In this document: in pieces, positions 33,645 to 46,679 of the stretch
Numbering within the stretch: position 1 is the stretch's first letter
How the letters are laid out: each line of letters opens with the position of its first letter
NCBI GenBank assembly: GCA_963678675.1
Contig: OY783197.1
Span: forward strand, 1,150,400-1,214,399
Origin: Xiphydria camelus
Lineage: Eukaryota; Arthropoda; Insecta; Hymenoptera; Xiphydriidae
Reading direction: 5' to 3'
Length of the DNA stretch: 64,000 bases
Notes under the pieces: model-generated
The model's database searches: none
What the model saw: the letters and a program-made list of their open reading frames with translations, nothing else
What the model was told of the DNA's origin: nothing
Translations under genes and position numbers: made by a program

Positions 33645-33905
33645 TATCTGTGACTTTACGAAAAAAATCTTTGGAATAAAAGTTGTTTGGTTTCAAGGGT
33701 GATACACGAGAGGGATTTATGATAGCACGTGCTGCTACTTATGAGATATGAAGATTGCCTTCATTCTTTAAATGAAAATCAATTTTTCTACTTTTATAAA
33801 AGTTGTCGAGCTCATCGAGACCGATAAAGAAGGTGTAAGGTGAAATGTCCGTCAGTTGTGAACAGTTTCAAAGATATTTCCATTGAAAGTACAAGAGTAT
33901 CGATC
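33645..33905. mobile_element. Half copy of hairpin family H
   Basis: One arm only: TCTTTGGAATAAAAGTTGTT, TATGAGATATGAAGATTGCC, GTTGTCGAGCTCATCGAGAC and AAGGTGTAAGGTGAAATGTC follow the order of the left arm at 3134 and 48172. The mirror arm is absent. Confidence 0.65.
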
Positions 33906-34507
33906 GATCATACGGAAATAAATAAGATTTTCAAAATACTTTGTCGCGTGATAAATACGAATAAATGTCTCCTATAAAAAAAAATGATATCAATGGTCCA
34001 GAAATAAAGGTATTTTTTAATCTTTTCAATCGATGAATTTAAATAATCAATTGTTGCATTCTTCTTGCAGCTTTTCACCAAATCGTATATTAAATAAATG
34101 TTTCGAGGGATTATCAAGCGAGTGGAGCTCGCAAGAATGTTTTCAGTCGCGAAACGCGAAATAATCTTAACGCGCATTTCTCCGCCAAGCGAGTAGACAA
34201 CGGGCAACGCAACGACTCTCCGAGATGTCGTAATTAATTCGTCTAATTCGGTAAACCGCGCGCGCGGGGAACGAGACCAGCAATTACATTAACCTGTCAG
34301 GCGCCAGGGGAAGTCTTATTCGCAATAGTACTTAAGGGAGCGCAGAACTACTCTATATATGTACGTGGGAATACACGTAGTAGGCGCGACGCTAAACTTT
34401 GAGGAACTTAATCGTCCGGAGGAACTTTGGATGTTACACGGGCTAGAAACGAGAAACTCGAGCCATCCGAAACCTTCACTCGATTTTTGTCGTCAGGGAG
34501 AAACAGT

Positions 34508-34814
34508 AGAGAAAGAGAGACTAATATATTTATAGTTAATACACGTAAACTTTAATATGGCGAAATAAATATTTCGTTGAAACAAACAGATATTCGTCGA
34601 TTATTACCCGTTTACTTTTTAGAATCTAATAACTAATCTAGGAACTAATTCTTCTCCTCTGTGTAGTTCTGTGAAATGTGCCGCAATCTTTGTAAAAATG
34701 CTACGATTTATTAATTTTTTTCATGCAGTAAATGTTTTCTCATTTCGACGAAATATTTATTTTGCGACGTTCAAATATACGCTTGCTAACTGAAAATAAA
34801 ATCTTCTCTCAGTG
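34508..34814. mobile_element. TA-type element, family C, copy 5, with extra internal sequence
   Basis: The left part holds TTTATAGTTAATACACG and TTTAATATGGCGAAATAAAT. The right part holds CGAAATATTTATTTTGCGAC and ends AAATCTTCTCTCAGTG before TA. It is about 50 bp longer than the other copies. Confidence 0.65.
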
Positions 34815-35671
34815 TATAAAAAAAAACGAGTCGTTTCGTACAATTTTCTCCAGTGTTATCATTTGTCATCGATCTACAACCCCGAAGGCATCGAGTAGAC
34901 GACCACCCCCGACTATAAATAAAATTTCGTTGGCCATATATTATTACACCCGCAGTTGCCGGGGTCCGAGCGGTTTGCAGATACCCCGCATTCCCTCGGA
35001 CTAATTACGACGAGCTACGCGCGCCACGTGGCCAAACGCGTTAACCCGCAATTATCGAAATTACACCTAGCCTCGAGACCGACCCAGTCTTACGTACATC
35101 CTGCAGCACTTCCCAGCGTTCTAGCCCTATGCTATATATCATAGCTCGAGTACCCCTGCGAAGGATAATTCGTTGAGTATCTATCCGTCTAATTAGTCGC
35201 AGCTCCTTCTACCCCTCTCCCACTCTATATCTAATATCTGGTAAGGAGTGAAAGTGTAGAGGTTTGTTTCTCTTTAAACTGGCGTATGAAGTGTGGATTG
35301 GGGAAATTAGGACCCACAAAATACCGTAATTTATAATTCATTTAATGAAAATGAGATGCAACATTTTCAAAAAATACTTGATGTATGTTTAAAATGCTGC
35401 AGTCGAAGTCTTGATTTCTTTCCAGTGGTCGAGCCTGTGTTTAATTAATTGTCTTTGAATATTCTTGTACATACCACAAGATGCAACGCTTCGTCGGAGG
35501 TATTTCTTTGCAATGAAAGGATTATTACCGCAATTTTCATTTTCCTTTTGCCGCGTAAAAATGTAATAGCGCGAAAGCAAACTCGCATTCGATTAAATGC
35601 GACGAGATTCCCGAAAACTCTCCTTGATAAAGCCAGGTATAATTGGGATAAGACGCCTCGGTTGAAGCTCA

Positions 35672-35818
35672 AGTTCAAAATCGATTAACACGAGAACGAT
35701 AGGAGATATCGAAAAAAAGGCTTTAGCGAAAAATGTTTGCCTAGAATTTTACTGTAAAAAGCCGTAAGTGAGTTTTTACGTAACTCTACCCCGTTTCGAG
35801 ATAATCGCGTTTCAAGTT
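35672..35818 (+). repeat. GATTATCTCG family (O), copy 3
   Basis: It begins GTTCAAAATCGATTAACACG and ends CGTTTCGAGATAATCGCGTT followed by TCAAG. The core has AAAAATGTTTGCCTAG and TGTAAAAAGCCGTAAG, aligning with the copies at 941 and 57684. Confidence 0.72.
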
Positions 35819-37917
35819 AAACGGACGTATAGGGCGCGATTACATTTTACTTTTACCCTGCTTATAATTATAAAGAATACTGTAACTAAAGAATATAATG
35901 AATGTGGTTCCATTTAAAAACCCAATCTCCAACGATACCAATAAATAGGCTTCAATGACGAAGACCAAACAACTCATCTCTCACTCCAAACATTTTCATA
36001 CATACAAATTAAAGAAAAAAAAACCTTAGCAGTCCCAGTTAAATTGCTCGCCCAGAGATTCAAAGTGTAAATTCATTTCGAACTACGAGGCGTCGAACGC
36101 GTTACACAAATGCTCCCAGCGCAAGGGCGCGAACATCGACGTCGTTCTCGGTGGGGTCGAAGGATACGAAGCGTCGCGGTGCTGTAATTCGCAACCTCGT
36201 TTGCCGCTTAATTGGCGCCCGACGTAACCCCCTCACTGCTCACTCAGGGGCGAGATGAAACATCCAGAGAGGATTTTACGCCCTCCGAAAGTCGTGTTGG
36301 AGTCCGTCTCAAGACAAAAAAAATATTTCAAGGCGTTTTATACAAGACTTCCGACAGTTGCAGTAATCGTCGTCGCGAAGCACCGTTGCCTGTCCGCAGG
36401 CGCAGCGCCTGGCAGTAGGCAACCTCGCACAACTGGCGGTTAATTAACTACATCGAACAATGTCTAATGTACGGATAAAGTTTCGGGGTAGACGACGCGC
36501 GCGGGTCTTCGTTGAGAGCCAGTTGGCGGTCCCTGGAACTCGCGCGCGCGTGTGAATATACATACGCGTAAACGCGCGAGGCGAGCGCATATAGACGCAG
36601 GGACGATATGGCTGGGATAACAAGATTAAAACGTTTTCCGCGATGTTGCGGCTAATGACGTCGGTGACACGGCGCTGCCACCCCCTCCCCACTCGACGAA
36701 CTTGTACAAGCTGAATTCCAGCAGAAGAGCTAAGGTACACCGTGCGTTCCTCCACGTCCTGGACGACTTCGCCGTTCGTGGGTGTTTGCATTACCCCCTA
36801 CCTCCGGAGGATATATCGACGGGCGATAACAATTACCCGCCTCTTCCTTTTTTATCGAACCGAAAGGAATACCGTACTTCAGGCGGGGCTATGGCTAAAG
36901 CATTTCGAGGCTGAAACACGTTCTACTGGCCGCGGAGAGTCGATCGTGTAGGCATATATGGTAGCACTCAACGCTATCGATTCTCGTCATGCGGAGGGAG
37001 TACAGTCGATGTACGATCCTCTGAGTGTAATACCGATACGTGTATCGCGTGTGTGGCAGAGACGATCGTTAAATGGTAAAAAGTTCCATGAGAGCTGACA
37101 ACGATACTTCGATATAGATTTAATAAATTTCATAATTTTCATACGCCAATTTTCGCTGTCTTACAATGTACATGAACACAATTTTTTGTAAATATGTCGC
37201 TAAAATAAACATAGCGACTAATTCGAATTGTATTATAAAGTGAATTTAACGATTTGCTTAGGAATATAGTTATTTTTTCAAATTTATGTGGCAAAATAAA
37301 CGTAAACTTTAGCAGTTGTAGTTCGTACGAATATCCTAACGGTCCTACATGTCCATCACGGGTTAGTAAGACCAAAATTTATGAACTGCTGATAAAAAAA
37401 ACACCGTTGAAAGCTCTGTGCACGATCTCGTCGAGATATTCTAAACGAACAACGTGGAACGCAACACGACTGATGCTGCCGCACGGAGAAAAAAGAAAAG
37501 ACCCCCGTAAGAAGCGCGTGGCAACGGCCAGCCCCGTAAAAGTGCAACCGCCGCGAAGAATATTAACGGAATGAAACCGCTAACGAGGGAACTTAATTCG
37601 AAATTCTGGAATAATGTCCGAAACCTTCCCCAAATGGGAATCCACCCTACCGTCTTTCTTGGAGGGTCGCTTTAAAACTGTGTTAACGGGATTAAAGCGC
37701 GCGGCAGCGGCGGCGGCGGTGGAGTAGCGGGGTCCAAGAACGAGGCGGGTTAATTTTTGCCATTACTCCTAACGGCTTTACCCTACTTTACCGACCGCGC
37801 GCCACGATCTTCTAGACTTTTATCCTGATGAGTTCTAGACACGGAGTGGGTGTGGCGAGTCGGTATTCCGTCAAGGAAATTTAGCGACGATTCTAGCGGC
37901 TCGCATTAACGGAAGTA
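35819..37917. other. Unique DNA without a supported gene
   Basis: A minus-strand candidate acceptor (GGAATTCAG near 36715) precedes a short frame reading LYKFVEWGGGG, but no donor follows within it, so I do not call an exon. The rest is CpG-rich and AT-rich unique sequence. Confidence 0.3.
37701..37720. repeat. Short (GGC)n run
   Basis: GCGGCAGCGGCGGCGGCGGT. No coding context is visible. Confidence 0.7.
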
Positions 37918-38309
37918 CGGGGACAAAAAAATGGTTTGTTTAACTAAGTTTCAAGATTACGGACGGCCAACTAACTATGTAGTTATTTGAAGAAATATTT
38001 AGTCGAAGCAGCCGAGTATCACGATACTTTAACTAAATTTTAGAGTTACTTAAATTACATATTTATTGAGGTAATTATATATTTAATTGGATGTCTGTAA
38101 CTCTTCAAATATATATATATATATTTTCTAATGTATATTTATTTCCGTGCGGGAGACAGTCATATAGATGATATAACAATGCTAATTAATAAGAAGAGCA
38201 ATACGTATAGCTGAAATAGAAATACGTATTACTAAAGTTACTAGAACTTAGTCTTATCTTAATAAACTACTAGTACTGCTATGTGCAATCTGTAAAATTT
38301 CTCTCAGTG
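37918..38309. mobile_element. TA-flanked element, family Q copy 1 (392 bp)
   Basis: TA lies outside CGGGGACAAAAAAATGG and AAATTTCTCTCAGTG. The left part (TTTAACTAAGTTTCAAGATT, ACGGACGGCCAACTAAC, GAAGCAGCCGAGTAT) matches the reverse of 40681-40837. The middle has an AT run and paired AATACGTAT motifs. Confidence 0.7.
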
Positions 38310-38926
38310 TAGAACGCTAATTAAAATTTCGCAAATATTCCCCGATCGATCCCACATTGAGAGACCGGCTAGCCGCTCCTGGCAGCCTTCCTAATCTTTC
38401 GGTCCATTAGAGCCCACACACCGGCCCACGAGGCACTGGACGACGTACCGAGCCGATAACAAGCACGGCTCGGTACACCGAGTACCGATATACGCGCTAC
38501 GTGTACACGCGCATACATATAGGTATTGTTGCGCGGAGCGGAATATACGGCGCGTAGCAACGTGGGTGGGTTGCCCGGGCGTCGTCGCAACTCATCCTAA
38601 TTACATCCACCCTCGTTTCCGCATTCGGGAGAGCCTTCCCCCTTCGAGAGAGGGCGCACTAACACTTAATTACTATTGCCACCGGACTTACCGGTTAGAG
38701 AGCATCGCGGAGTAATTGAGACGTTTAACTATATTTCCGCCGGGGCGCGACTATTACGCTGCGCTCGGCTCACCGCGCGTGAAATCCGGAAGGAATTTGT
38801 TTCGCTGCTTCGACGCGCGACGTACTTTGGCGTTATGCGTTAGGTATACGGCGAAGTAGCGGGAAATAGAAATATTTCAGATAGAGATAAATGCGCGTAA
38901 AAATCGTACAGAAACTTTAGCTTGTA

Positions 38927-39283
38927 CACTGGGAAATGTGATGGTTCCAAATGCATAACAGCAATCAATCTTAGAAAGTATAGGGGAAAGACAGAAAATA
39001 AAAAATGTTATGATAGTGCAGTTATGAGTTCATTTATATACTGTACTATGTGTGTAAGACTTATATTTACTTCTGACACAAAAGTAAATTTTATACAGTA
39101 TGCTATTCGGTTAAATATTATACTGTATAGGAATTACATTTACGTCTGATAGAAGTAAATTTTATACAGTATAATGTTTAATCGGATTTAAAACTTCGCT
39201 GTTACGAGATTTCTCATTTGGACTTTTTCACTCATATTTTCTAGAATCGATTGCTACATTTTGAAACACCATTTTTCTCAGTG
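38927..39283. mobile_element. TA-flanked element with CACTGGG and CTCAGTG tips (357 bp)
   Basis: CACTGGGAAATGTGATGGTT and AACACCATTTTTCTCAGTG are inverted at the tips, with TA outside both. Inside, AAGTAAATTTTATACAGTAT occurs twice as a direct repeat (about 39083 and 39152). Confidence 0.72.
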
Positions 39284-39842
39284 TACTGACTCATCAAATT
39301 CATCGAGGTTGTCATTAAGCAAGCATATTCGTGACATCAAATGATTTCAAAATAATACAAATAAAATGCTAAAAGTGTACTCAATATACATAAGAAGAAT
39401 TTTTCGTCAATATTATAAATATTACATCAATAAGTTTAACGATCAATTTAAATCACACTATAATATGAATTGAAAATTTATTTAAAAATAGTTTTTCAAA
39501 ATAATGCAGCCGAATAAACAACGATTTCAGAACGATCAATCTTGTAGTTTGCATAAATGTCGTGACATCACACAAGTCTATCTGGGATGCTGCGAATTGA
39601 AAAGAGACGACGAATAATTCGGTATTCGTTTGTGCGATCGAACGTGACAGCTCGCGTCGATCATGACGATATACCCTATCAAACTGATTAATTCTGATTA
39701 ACCATCGAGGAAAGTGCAAAAGAGAAGTAATCATTTTTCTCTCGTTCCGCGGTTCATTTCGTCCAGAACAATGGACGAAGATTAATCGGGAGCAGAGTGG
39801 TGGATCGACTTTTTAAAAGTCCGCGGAATAATCTCGTTTCGC

Positions 39843-39848
<6 letters not shown>

Positions 39849-39907
<59 letters not shown>
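39849..39907. repeat. (AT)n microsatellite, about 59 bp
   Basis: An uninterrupted alternating AT tract, the longest simple repeat in the window, preceded by CATATACAT. Confidence 0.95.
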
Positions 39908-39910
<3 letters not shown>

Positions 39911-40189
39911 CGCGTCTGCCGAGGTGTTATTAATAATCAACATAAAAACGTCGCGGGGTAGTGGCATAATGTAAAAAATTAACAAGGTAGCCGCCTCACC
40001 ACCTACTGGCAGTTTTGTCGGGAAAGAACATTCTTTCTAATTACCGGAGATTTATTAACGTCGTTGCTGCAGCACGGCCAACTTCTTACGGCTGCGCCAC
40101 CCCATTCCACTCCACTCGACTCTGTCTCGTTGGAGGATGATAATTTTTTGAAGCAATTATTCTCGTCGGAATCATAACTAAAGGGCGCG

Positions 40190-40191
<2 letters not shown>

Positions 40192-40226
<35 letters not shown>
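40192..40226. repeat. (TC)n microsatellite, about 35 bp
   Basis: A TC run followed by a C-rich pyrimidine tract extending to about 40245. Confidence 0.92.
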
Positions 40227-40231
<5 letters not shown>

Positions 40232-40680
40232 CCCCTTCCCCCCTCTCGTAATTATACGAGCTGCGCCGAATACTTTGATTTGAAGTTATGGTCCTCTTTT
40301 CCCGCGAACGAAGGACTTGCCACGGGTTCCCGATGTGCGGTAGAATATTGCTTGTATTTTATTACGGGGATTGTGAAGTATGTACGTATGTACATCGTAT
40401 ATATGTTGCACTGATATATGGAAAGGAAAGTGCTTCGTTGCGACGAATAATTTACGGCGTGTTTGGAGGGCGAGCAACGGAGTTTCTGAGGGAGGATTAT
40501 GATATACATACATAAGGGCGCGCACGTCTTTACCCTGCAATAGTAAACGAGTCCAGTTTGATAACTATAATTCAATTTTTGTCGTAACATATAAAGTCGT
40601 TTGAATGTAAGTTAAGAAATTAGGACTTTATGAAATAGAACAATTTTGATTCCATTAATTCGCACAAGAGTGTAATTGAA

Positions 40681-40837
40681 ATAACCGATAAAGTATTATA
40701 TAGTAACTCAAATTTAAATGACGTGACTAAATACTTGGCTGCTTCGGCTGAATATTTCCTTAAACAACTATATATTTAATTGGCTGTTCGTAACCTCAAA
40801 ATTTAGTTTTTCTCGACTACGACTTTTTATCTCAGTG
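40681..40837 (-). mobile_element. Family Q copy 2, shorter and reverse
   Basis: It reads ATACTTGGCTGCTTCGGCTG, TTAATTGGCTGTTCGTAACC and TCAAAATTTAGTTTTTC, ending TTTTATCTCAGTG, the reverse of the left part of 37918-38060. Confidence 0.65.
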
Positions 40838-41313
40838 CGTACCTAACGCGCGTTAATTACATCACGTGTATCGTCGACAAGGAGAATCGGCGAATGGTTA
40901 AGGTGGCAGGAAAAAAAAATGGAGAAACGTTTATACGCGGCGTGAAAAAAAAAATTCCGAAACTCGAGAGCTTGATGGACCGCTATCGCTCCCGGAAGAA
41001 TCTCCGCGGGCGAGACGTGACAACTATCTTATATTTCGAGTTTCGGATATAAACTCGCGCGCGCGAGGGGTTCAGTCGTCGGAGAGAAATGGGTGGCAAT
41101 TTCTTTTCGGGGGGTGAAAAGTAAGAATGTCAAATTGTTGGGTACGGTCTTAAAATTAGGGCGAGTCGGGGGCGAGTCGGGGAGGATACTCTCCGGGGGA
41201 AGATAATGCACGACGAATCGCTCGTAATGGTTCGTTATCGCGCTCCCACGCAGGGGAGGGTGAAGTTATTTCAATAAGCAATGCCTTTTGCCGCCAAATC
41301 GTTTATCGTTCTT

Positions 41314-41331
41314 CCCCCCCCCCCCCCCCCC
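41314..41331. repeat. Poly-C tract of 18
   Basis: Eighteen consecutive C follow CTT. Homopolymers of this length are prone to sequencing length error. Confidence 0.9.
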
Positions 41332-41989
41332 GCCGCGATTATCGATGAGTACGGCACTTTTTCGGGAGATCCGAAGGTACGTATGGGATATTACGTGCGA
41401 AGTGGACACCCCCTTGCCGTACCGTGGGGGAGGGATGATGAGAGCTCGTCAATATTTGCCTTTAATTAGGGGATAATTAAAATAATTGAACAGTATACTC
41501 GTTTCCCGTCGCTTAAGCTGATAAATGACTGTAATCGATGGATTTATTTCGATGACCCAGTTATTTTCCAAAGTTAAATATAAAATACAAGTAAAAAATA
41601 TCCAGCAGAATTTCTCTCACGAAAATATCGCGTCATTGATGCCGAAAGGTCGTATACGTCATTTTACGCACTTTTAGCACTGCAAAAGCAAAGAGGGTTT
41701 ATTTTTAAAATTTGTTCTCGCAACTGATAGAATTACCTACATTATAAAGGTTGAAAAATGGTAAAATATAATGAAAAATTTGAAAAACTGAAGGCTAACG
41801 GATAGATATATCGACCATACTCTATGCGCCCTTTCGCTTTTAAGCTTTGAATTTTTTTCACTTCATTCATATTTAGGCAAATTGGAGTGAATAAAAAAAT
41901 TTTCTGTACACCCCTTTGGCTTTTTAAAAGCACTTTATGGCGCATATGACCTTTTGGCATTAGTGATGTGATTTCGTAAATATACAGAA

Positions 41990-42277
41990 TAATAAGTTTG
42001 ATGTATTTTGTATATGATCCGTATGTGGATTTGGTCATATAGACTGATAAAAATTTTTTCTAGAAATGTGTATGAAGCAGCAATTAACATATGCACGAGT
42101 GTATACACTCACACACAGAAGTGTATGAAATATCAAATACATACTTTTTAAAATTTAAATAGGTTATTAAATTTCAAAACCAAGTATTCTTAAATTTCAA
42201 ATATGATATGAAATTTCATAACCAAGTATTCCCACATATGGACCATACACAACATATATAGAACTTTTCCGCCTGGG
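41990..42277. mobile_element. CCCAGGCGG family (B), copy without its left tip
   Basis: It reads GTATTTTGTATATGATCCGT, then ATGTGGATTTGGTCATATAG, and ends CACATATGGACCATACACAA and AACTTTTCCGCCTGGG. The middle includes a duplicated AAATTTCA(T/A)AACCAAGTATTC segment (near 42172 and 42212) not seen in other copies. Confidence 0.7.
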
Positions 42278-42459
42278 ATTCGCAACTAATCAGGACGAAC
42301 GGCGACCGCCCGTTTTTCGGCTACCCCGTACGTATCCTGATTATCGGCCGAGCCGGCGCAGTTTCTCGGGAACGCATTGCCGAGCCCCTCGAGACTTTCA
42401 ATTATTAAAAAATCACCTGTCAGCCTCACTCGCGCGATTCATTTCGCGTTACGGCCTTT

Positions 42460-42501
<42 letters not shown>

Positions 42502-44244
42502 CACGCGACCATCATCACCCCGTTCCGAGAAGTGACTGATTAAAGAAATCCACGTCATAGCCGTTCGCCGTCGGGGAGAAGAGGGAGGAAGGCCCGTCAA
42601 AACGACGCGATAATTGCGCCACGCCAGATTGATTAACGCCCGAATCTTATTAGCCGCCGAGAAGGGCTATCCGAATCCAATCTCGGACGACGATGTCCGA
42701 TCTTCATCTCCGCGGTAATGAAATTATGTCCCATTAATGAAAGCGATGCCGCGAGAGGCGCGCGCGGGAGGAGCTCGCTGCCGGAAATAAACCTGCGTCT
42801 ACTGAGATTTATCGGTGTGCCGTAAAAAAAAAAAAAGAGTGCGTTCAATTTAATACAATTGTATGCAATACGTTTCTATCTACCCACGCGATTATGAAAA
42901 TTAATAAACTACCTTGTAAAGTCTGTACCTACTCGATAATCGTCGACATTTTTATATATATAATTACCTATATTAAATTTAATAAAAATTCCACGAGTGA
43001 ATATAGTAATCTTCAGAATCACGTATCGGATAAAAAAGCGATGTAGGAATTTGAAGAATTAAATGGAATATGAAATGTTATCAAGGTTCGATAATTATTT
43101 TCATAACCACATATAACAGATAAAGGCTTTTACATCCGATACATAGAGAGATTAATGATTATAAGAATTAATATACTCTCCCATGAGAGACTTATTCAAT
43201 TGAAAATAATAGTACGTAAATCTTCGACAAATATTTGATACGAATTTCGAGAGAAAGTAGACATGTTAATTTTTATAATAAACTATCGAATAAAAAGCCT
43301 TGTCTTATATAGATATACGCGTTGAATGTAATATAGATTTTTCTTAAGATAATTAACGACGATTTATCGTTGGGATATCGATTCGTGAGCGCCCTCGTGC
43401 CGCGTATCACACAGGTATTAAATTTGCATATCTTCCGCAAAGTGGCTACATCGACTCGCACAGCTTCCACTCGCATAAATTGGTCTGAGAGGTGGGCGTG
43501 GCTGTTAATTATTAAATACCATCCGATTCGCACATTCGGCGAAACGAATGCAAATTTATCACGAAAGAGAACGAAACGGGGTGGCAAGCAAATTAAACGC
43601 CACGTGTTAAAACGTCGAACGCAAATTCCGGAAGTAATTTTGCCGATAATGAAAATTCTGCCGCGCAAAGGGAGGTTTTACCGATACGCCGCGCGCGCAC
43701 GTGGGGATGTCGTATGACGTCGACAGCGACGACGAACGCGGTCTGGTCGAAATCGCTGAAAAATAAATGGAAACGCGCGCGCACGCGCGCGCGGTAATTA
43801 TTGCCTTAATCGGGTCGTCGGTTATCATACGCGGACGGCGTATTTTACATGAGAATATAATCAGGCCGATTCACCGTTGGGGCGCACAGATGTACGTAGC
43901 GCGCCGTATAAAATCCACCCCGTTCGCGCGCAAGTCGAACCCCTGACCGGGGATATCGGGGGCACGTAGCGCTGGAGAAGTGCAGGCGACTGCATGAATA
44001 GGGCTAATTTATATCGCCGCGTCGCTGGAGTTATTACAGTTATTAATTCTTGGCTGCGGAGACCCAGCCTCGCCCGGTATATCGTGACGCGATACGAAAA
44101 GAAAATGTCGCGTTTCTCGACTCGCGCTGCCGATATTTCGTCGGGGTTGTACGAGAAATATACGAAAGAAAAGTTGAAGATAACAATAGCTAAGTTAAGA
44201 GCGTCGAATTGATAACGAATTGGATAATTTTTTAAGGCGTTATC
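42278..44244. other. Unique DNA with a remnant related to the 45388 element
   Basis: 42889-42930 (GATTATGAAAATTAATAAAC, CCTTGTAAAGTC) resembles 45446-45485. Beyond this I see only AT-rich sequence to 43330 and CpG-rich sequence with overlapping open frames from 43370 to 44220, without splice evidence. Confidence 0.35.
42465..42498. repeat. (TC)n microsatellite
   Basis: An uninterrupted TC run of about 34 bp in a pyrimidine-rich stretch. Confidence 0.9.
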
Positions 44245-44360
44245 CACCGAGAAAACAGTTTACTCGTGGCCGATAAATGTTTTTTCGAATATGGCGAAAT
44301 AAGCATTCGATCGGATCAAATAAACATTCGTTGATTCCAATATTTATCTGACACGTAAAG
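44245..44360 (+). mobile_element. TA-type element, family C, truncated copy 6
   Basis: It opens CACCGAGAAAACAGTTTACT and contains TCGAATATGGCGAAATAAGC and GGATCAAATAAACATTCGTT, then breaks off near ATTTATCTGACACG. Confidence 0.68.
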
Positions 44361-45091
44361 ATATTCGAAATTATTCTTTTAAACGAGTCCAATTTTAAAT
44401 GGAAGCCGAGGGTCGAGCGATTCGAGAATTCACCGCAAAATAACAGTGTTCACTCATCGCTCTCGATTCGCGTTATTTTGACTTAGATTGGCCGTAATGC
44501 GAAAGCAAAAGCGAGTCGTGTACTTCCCCGGGGATCCGACCGCACCTACAAAAACGTACGATCATGCCAGGACATAACGGCGGGTGCCTTTGAACCAGAA
44601 ATTGACGTGGCAATTAAAACTTGGTATACGGGCAACGTTCATTCTGCCCTGGCGTGCATAGGTTACACAGAGACGACGCATATATTCCGTGTGTATCCGC
44701 GTCTCAGAAAGGGTTCATCCGTGTCGGGACCTCGAAATCTGGCTTTTCGAACGCCGTATACGCGCGGATTGATGCACGTAATTAAAACTTTATCTGTGCC
44801 CGATACAATTACACGGCTGTGCAACCGTTGTGCTCGGCTGCGAGCCATTGAACGGGGAAACAAACGAGTTTTACACTGAGTTCGTTAACTTCCGGATTCG
44901 CCGGGGCACCGGTGATACAATTTTAATTCCGCGCCGGCAAAAACCGAGGGAAACGTAAAGTTTCGCGGATTTCGCGAATCGAGAGAAGGGATGTGAAATA
45001 TTTTTATCTTATTTCATCCCTCGACGAGGGCTCATCAAGGTTGAATCGCGCGTATAATGAAAAATATCATCACGTGTGTGAAATTTGAATG

Positions 45092-45210
45092 CATGGAAAA
45101 ATAATTGCTGGTGTCGACACCAAATTTCTCGAAATCAAGAACATGATGATCTTGAAAATTTTTAAGAATATGATTGTTACTTTTTTTTTTCTAACTGAGA
45201 AATCTCGTGA
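45092..45210 (+). mobile_element. TA-type element, family E, partial copy
   Basis: It reads CATGGAAAAATAATTGCTGG, TGTCGACACCAAATTTCTCG, AATCAAGAACATGATGATC and TTTTTAAGAATATGATTG, in the same order as 29812-29900. It ends near TTTCTAACTGAG. Confidence 0.6.
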
Positions 45211-45387
45211 AAAATAATAAGACATTTTTTTACTTGAACAAACTTTATTTTCCACCCGGATGATTTCAACGTGATTCAAGCTTAACCCCGGAAGTAGTTA
45301 TCAAACCGATACAAAGTAAAGTGGCAAACCGAGCCTCACGTTCATTGCGACGAAAAAGTAAGAATCGAATTTCGATAGTTCCAACTA

Positions 45388-45588
45388 CACTGCAAAAAAT
45401 TGTGTTTTCATTATACTTTTGTAGAAAGCTTTTTTCCAGCATGTGATTATGAAAATTAATATACTTCCTTATGAAATCTCCCTTGTAAATTTCATAACAG
45501 AGTATATAAATTTGCATAATATCACGTATTGGATGAAAGCTTTATATATAGAATTATATTAATTTTAATAGAAACTTTGTTTACAGTG
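45388..45588. mobile_element. TA-flanked element with CACTG tips (201 bp)
   Basis: It opens CACTGCAAAAAATTGTG and closes ACTTTGTTTACAGTG, with TA on both sides. The internal GATTATGAAAATTAATATAC and ACGTATTGGATGAAAGCTTT recur in 42889-43040. Confidence 0.6.
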
Positions 45589-46679
45589 TACTTTACGTCG
45601 GGTCGACGTATCGACCGAAACGAGGAATTTCGAAATAGATATCTACGACGACTTCTCCCATTTATCAAGAACTAAATCGCGGAGAAGAGACGTCGCGATA
45701 TATCTGGCCGTATAACGTTGAAATTCAACGATAAACGACGCGGAGAAAACGACGCGAGGCGAACGCTCCTTCTGAAAGGTTACATTTTATGGCCCCGAGG
45801 CCGTCAAATCACAGCAATGGTCCGCACGATAAGTGCTCGTAGTTTTATGAAGATTTTATGCCCGCCCGCGGGAGAAACGCTCCGATGTTTCGTCATTTCG
45901 GCCGAGACCAGACGTCGGAGCGATATGACTTTTTAATAAGTTTCGCATCACGCCCCATTGAATCGAAGACGCTCCCAATTCGCGTCGGGGTATTCGAATT
46001 ACGTCTTCGCCGGCGCAAAAGGCCCGGACGCTTCGCGAAGTTCCGAAACTATCGTTCGCTCAGCTCGATAACGACCGCACGCCGTGGCGTATGCTTCGTA
46101 TACGCGGACTTTGCTCGTAAAGAGAGTTTGCAATTTTGTCCCTCGCGAACTGCGCGTTGGGCTTCTCGATTGTTTTACCGTCAGTCGCTCTAGCTCGATG
46201 CAGCGATTTATCGGTTTATTTTCAAAATCAATTATTTTTACAACAGGATTGCGAGAAATTCTGACGAAAAAAATTCAGCGATGCTTCCCTGACGATCTCG
46301 AAAAGTTCCCCGACGCAAAACCTGCCGAGCTTTTTCGCGGAGAAAACGGGAATCAGTTTTAAGTCAAAATTGCACTGCTGTAGTTAAATATTCGAAGAGT
46401 TACTCAACAAATAATCATCACGCATCACACATATTATTACCACAAAAATAGGAAAAATTGAAATAAAGTAAATTTCGTAATATAAATAGGTGGTGTTTGA
46501 GATAATAGAACTGAAGTTCTCATTTCTCATTACTAAGATAATGAGTTTCACTAAGTGCTTTGTAAATTCTCTTAAAAATGAGAATTTACCAATCTGTTTC
46601 AGTTTTACTACATACCAGTATTTTTAACTCAAATATTTAAGTAGAATTTCTTAAAATTTCAACTCTATTTTTCTCCGTG

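Larger units (their letters stand above)
39285..41989. other. Unique and simple-sequence DNA
   Basis: It holds the AT, TC and poly-C tracts listed separately and the family Q copy 2. Open frames across the AT repeat are an artefact of repeat translation (Tyr-Ile). No gene is recognisable. Confidence 0.45.

Noticed and set aside
36444..36791. 115-codon minus-strand open frame and an alternative short frame LYKFVEWGGGG
   Set aside because: One acceptor-like site but no donor; no family resemblance in either frame.
39782..39985. Open frame with alternating Tyr-Ile
   Set aside because: Direct translation of the (AT)n microsatellite.
43900..43960. B-box-like GGGGTTCGACTTG on the minus strand
   Set aside because: No T-stem pairing, A box or acceptor stem could be found around it.
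46405..46679. Possible TA-type element ending TTTTTCTCCGTG before TA
   Set aside because: The right tip resembles family tips, but I could not find a matching left end, so it is not listed.
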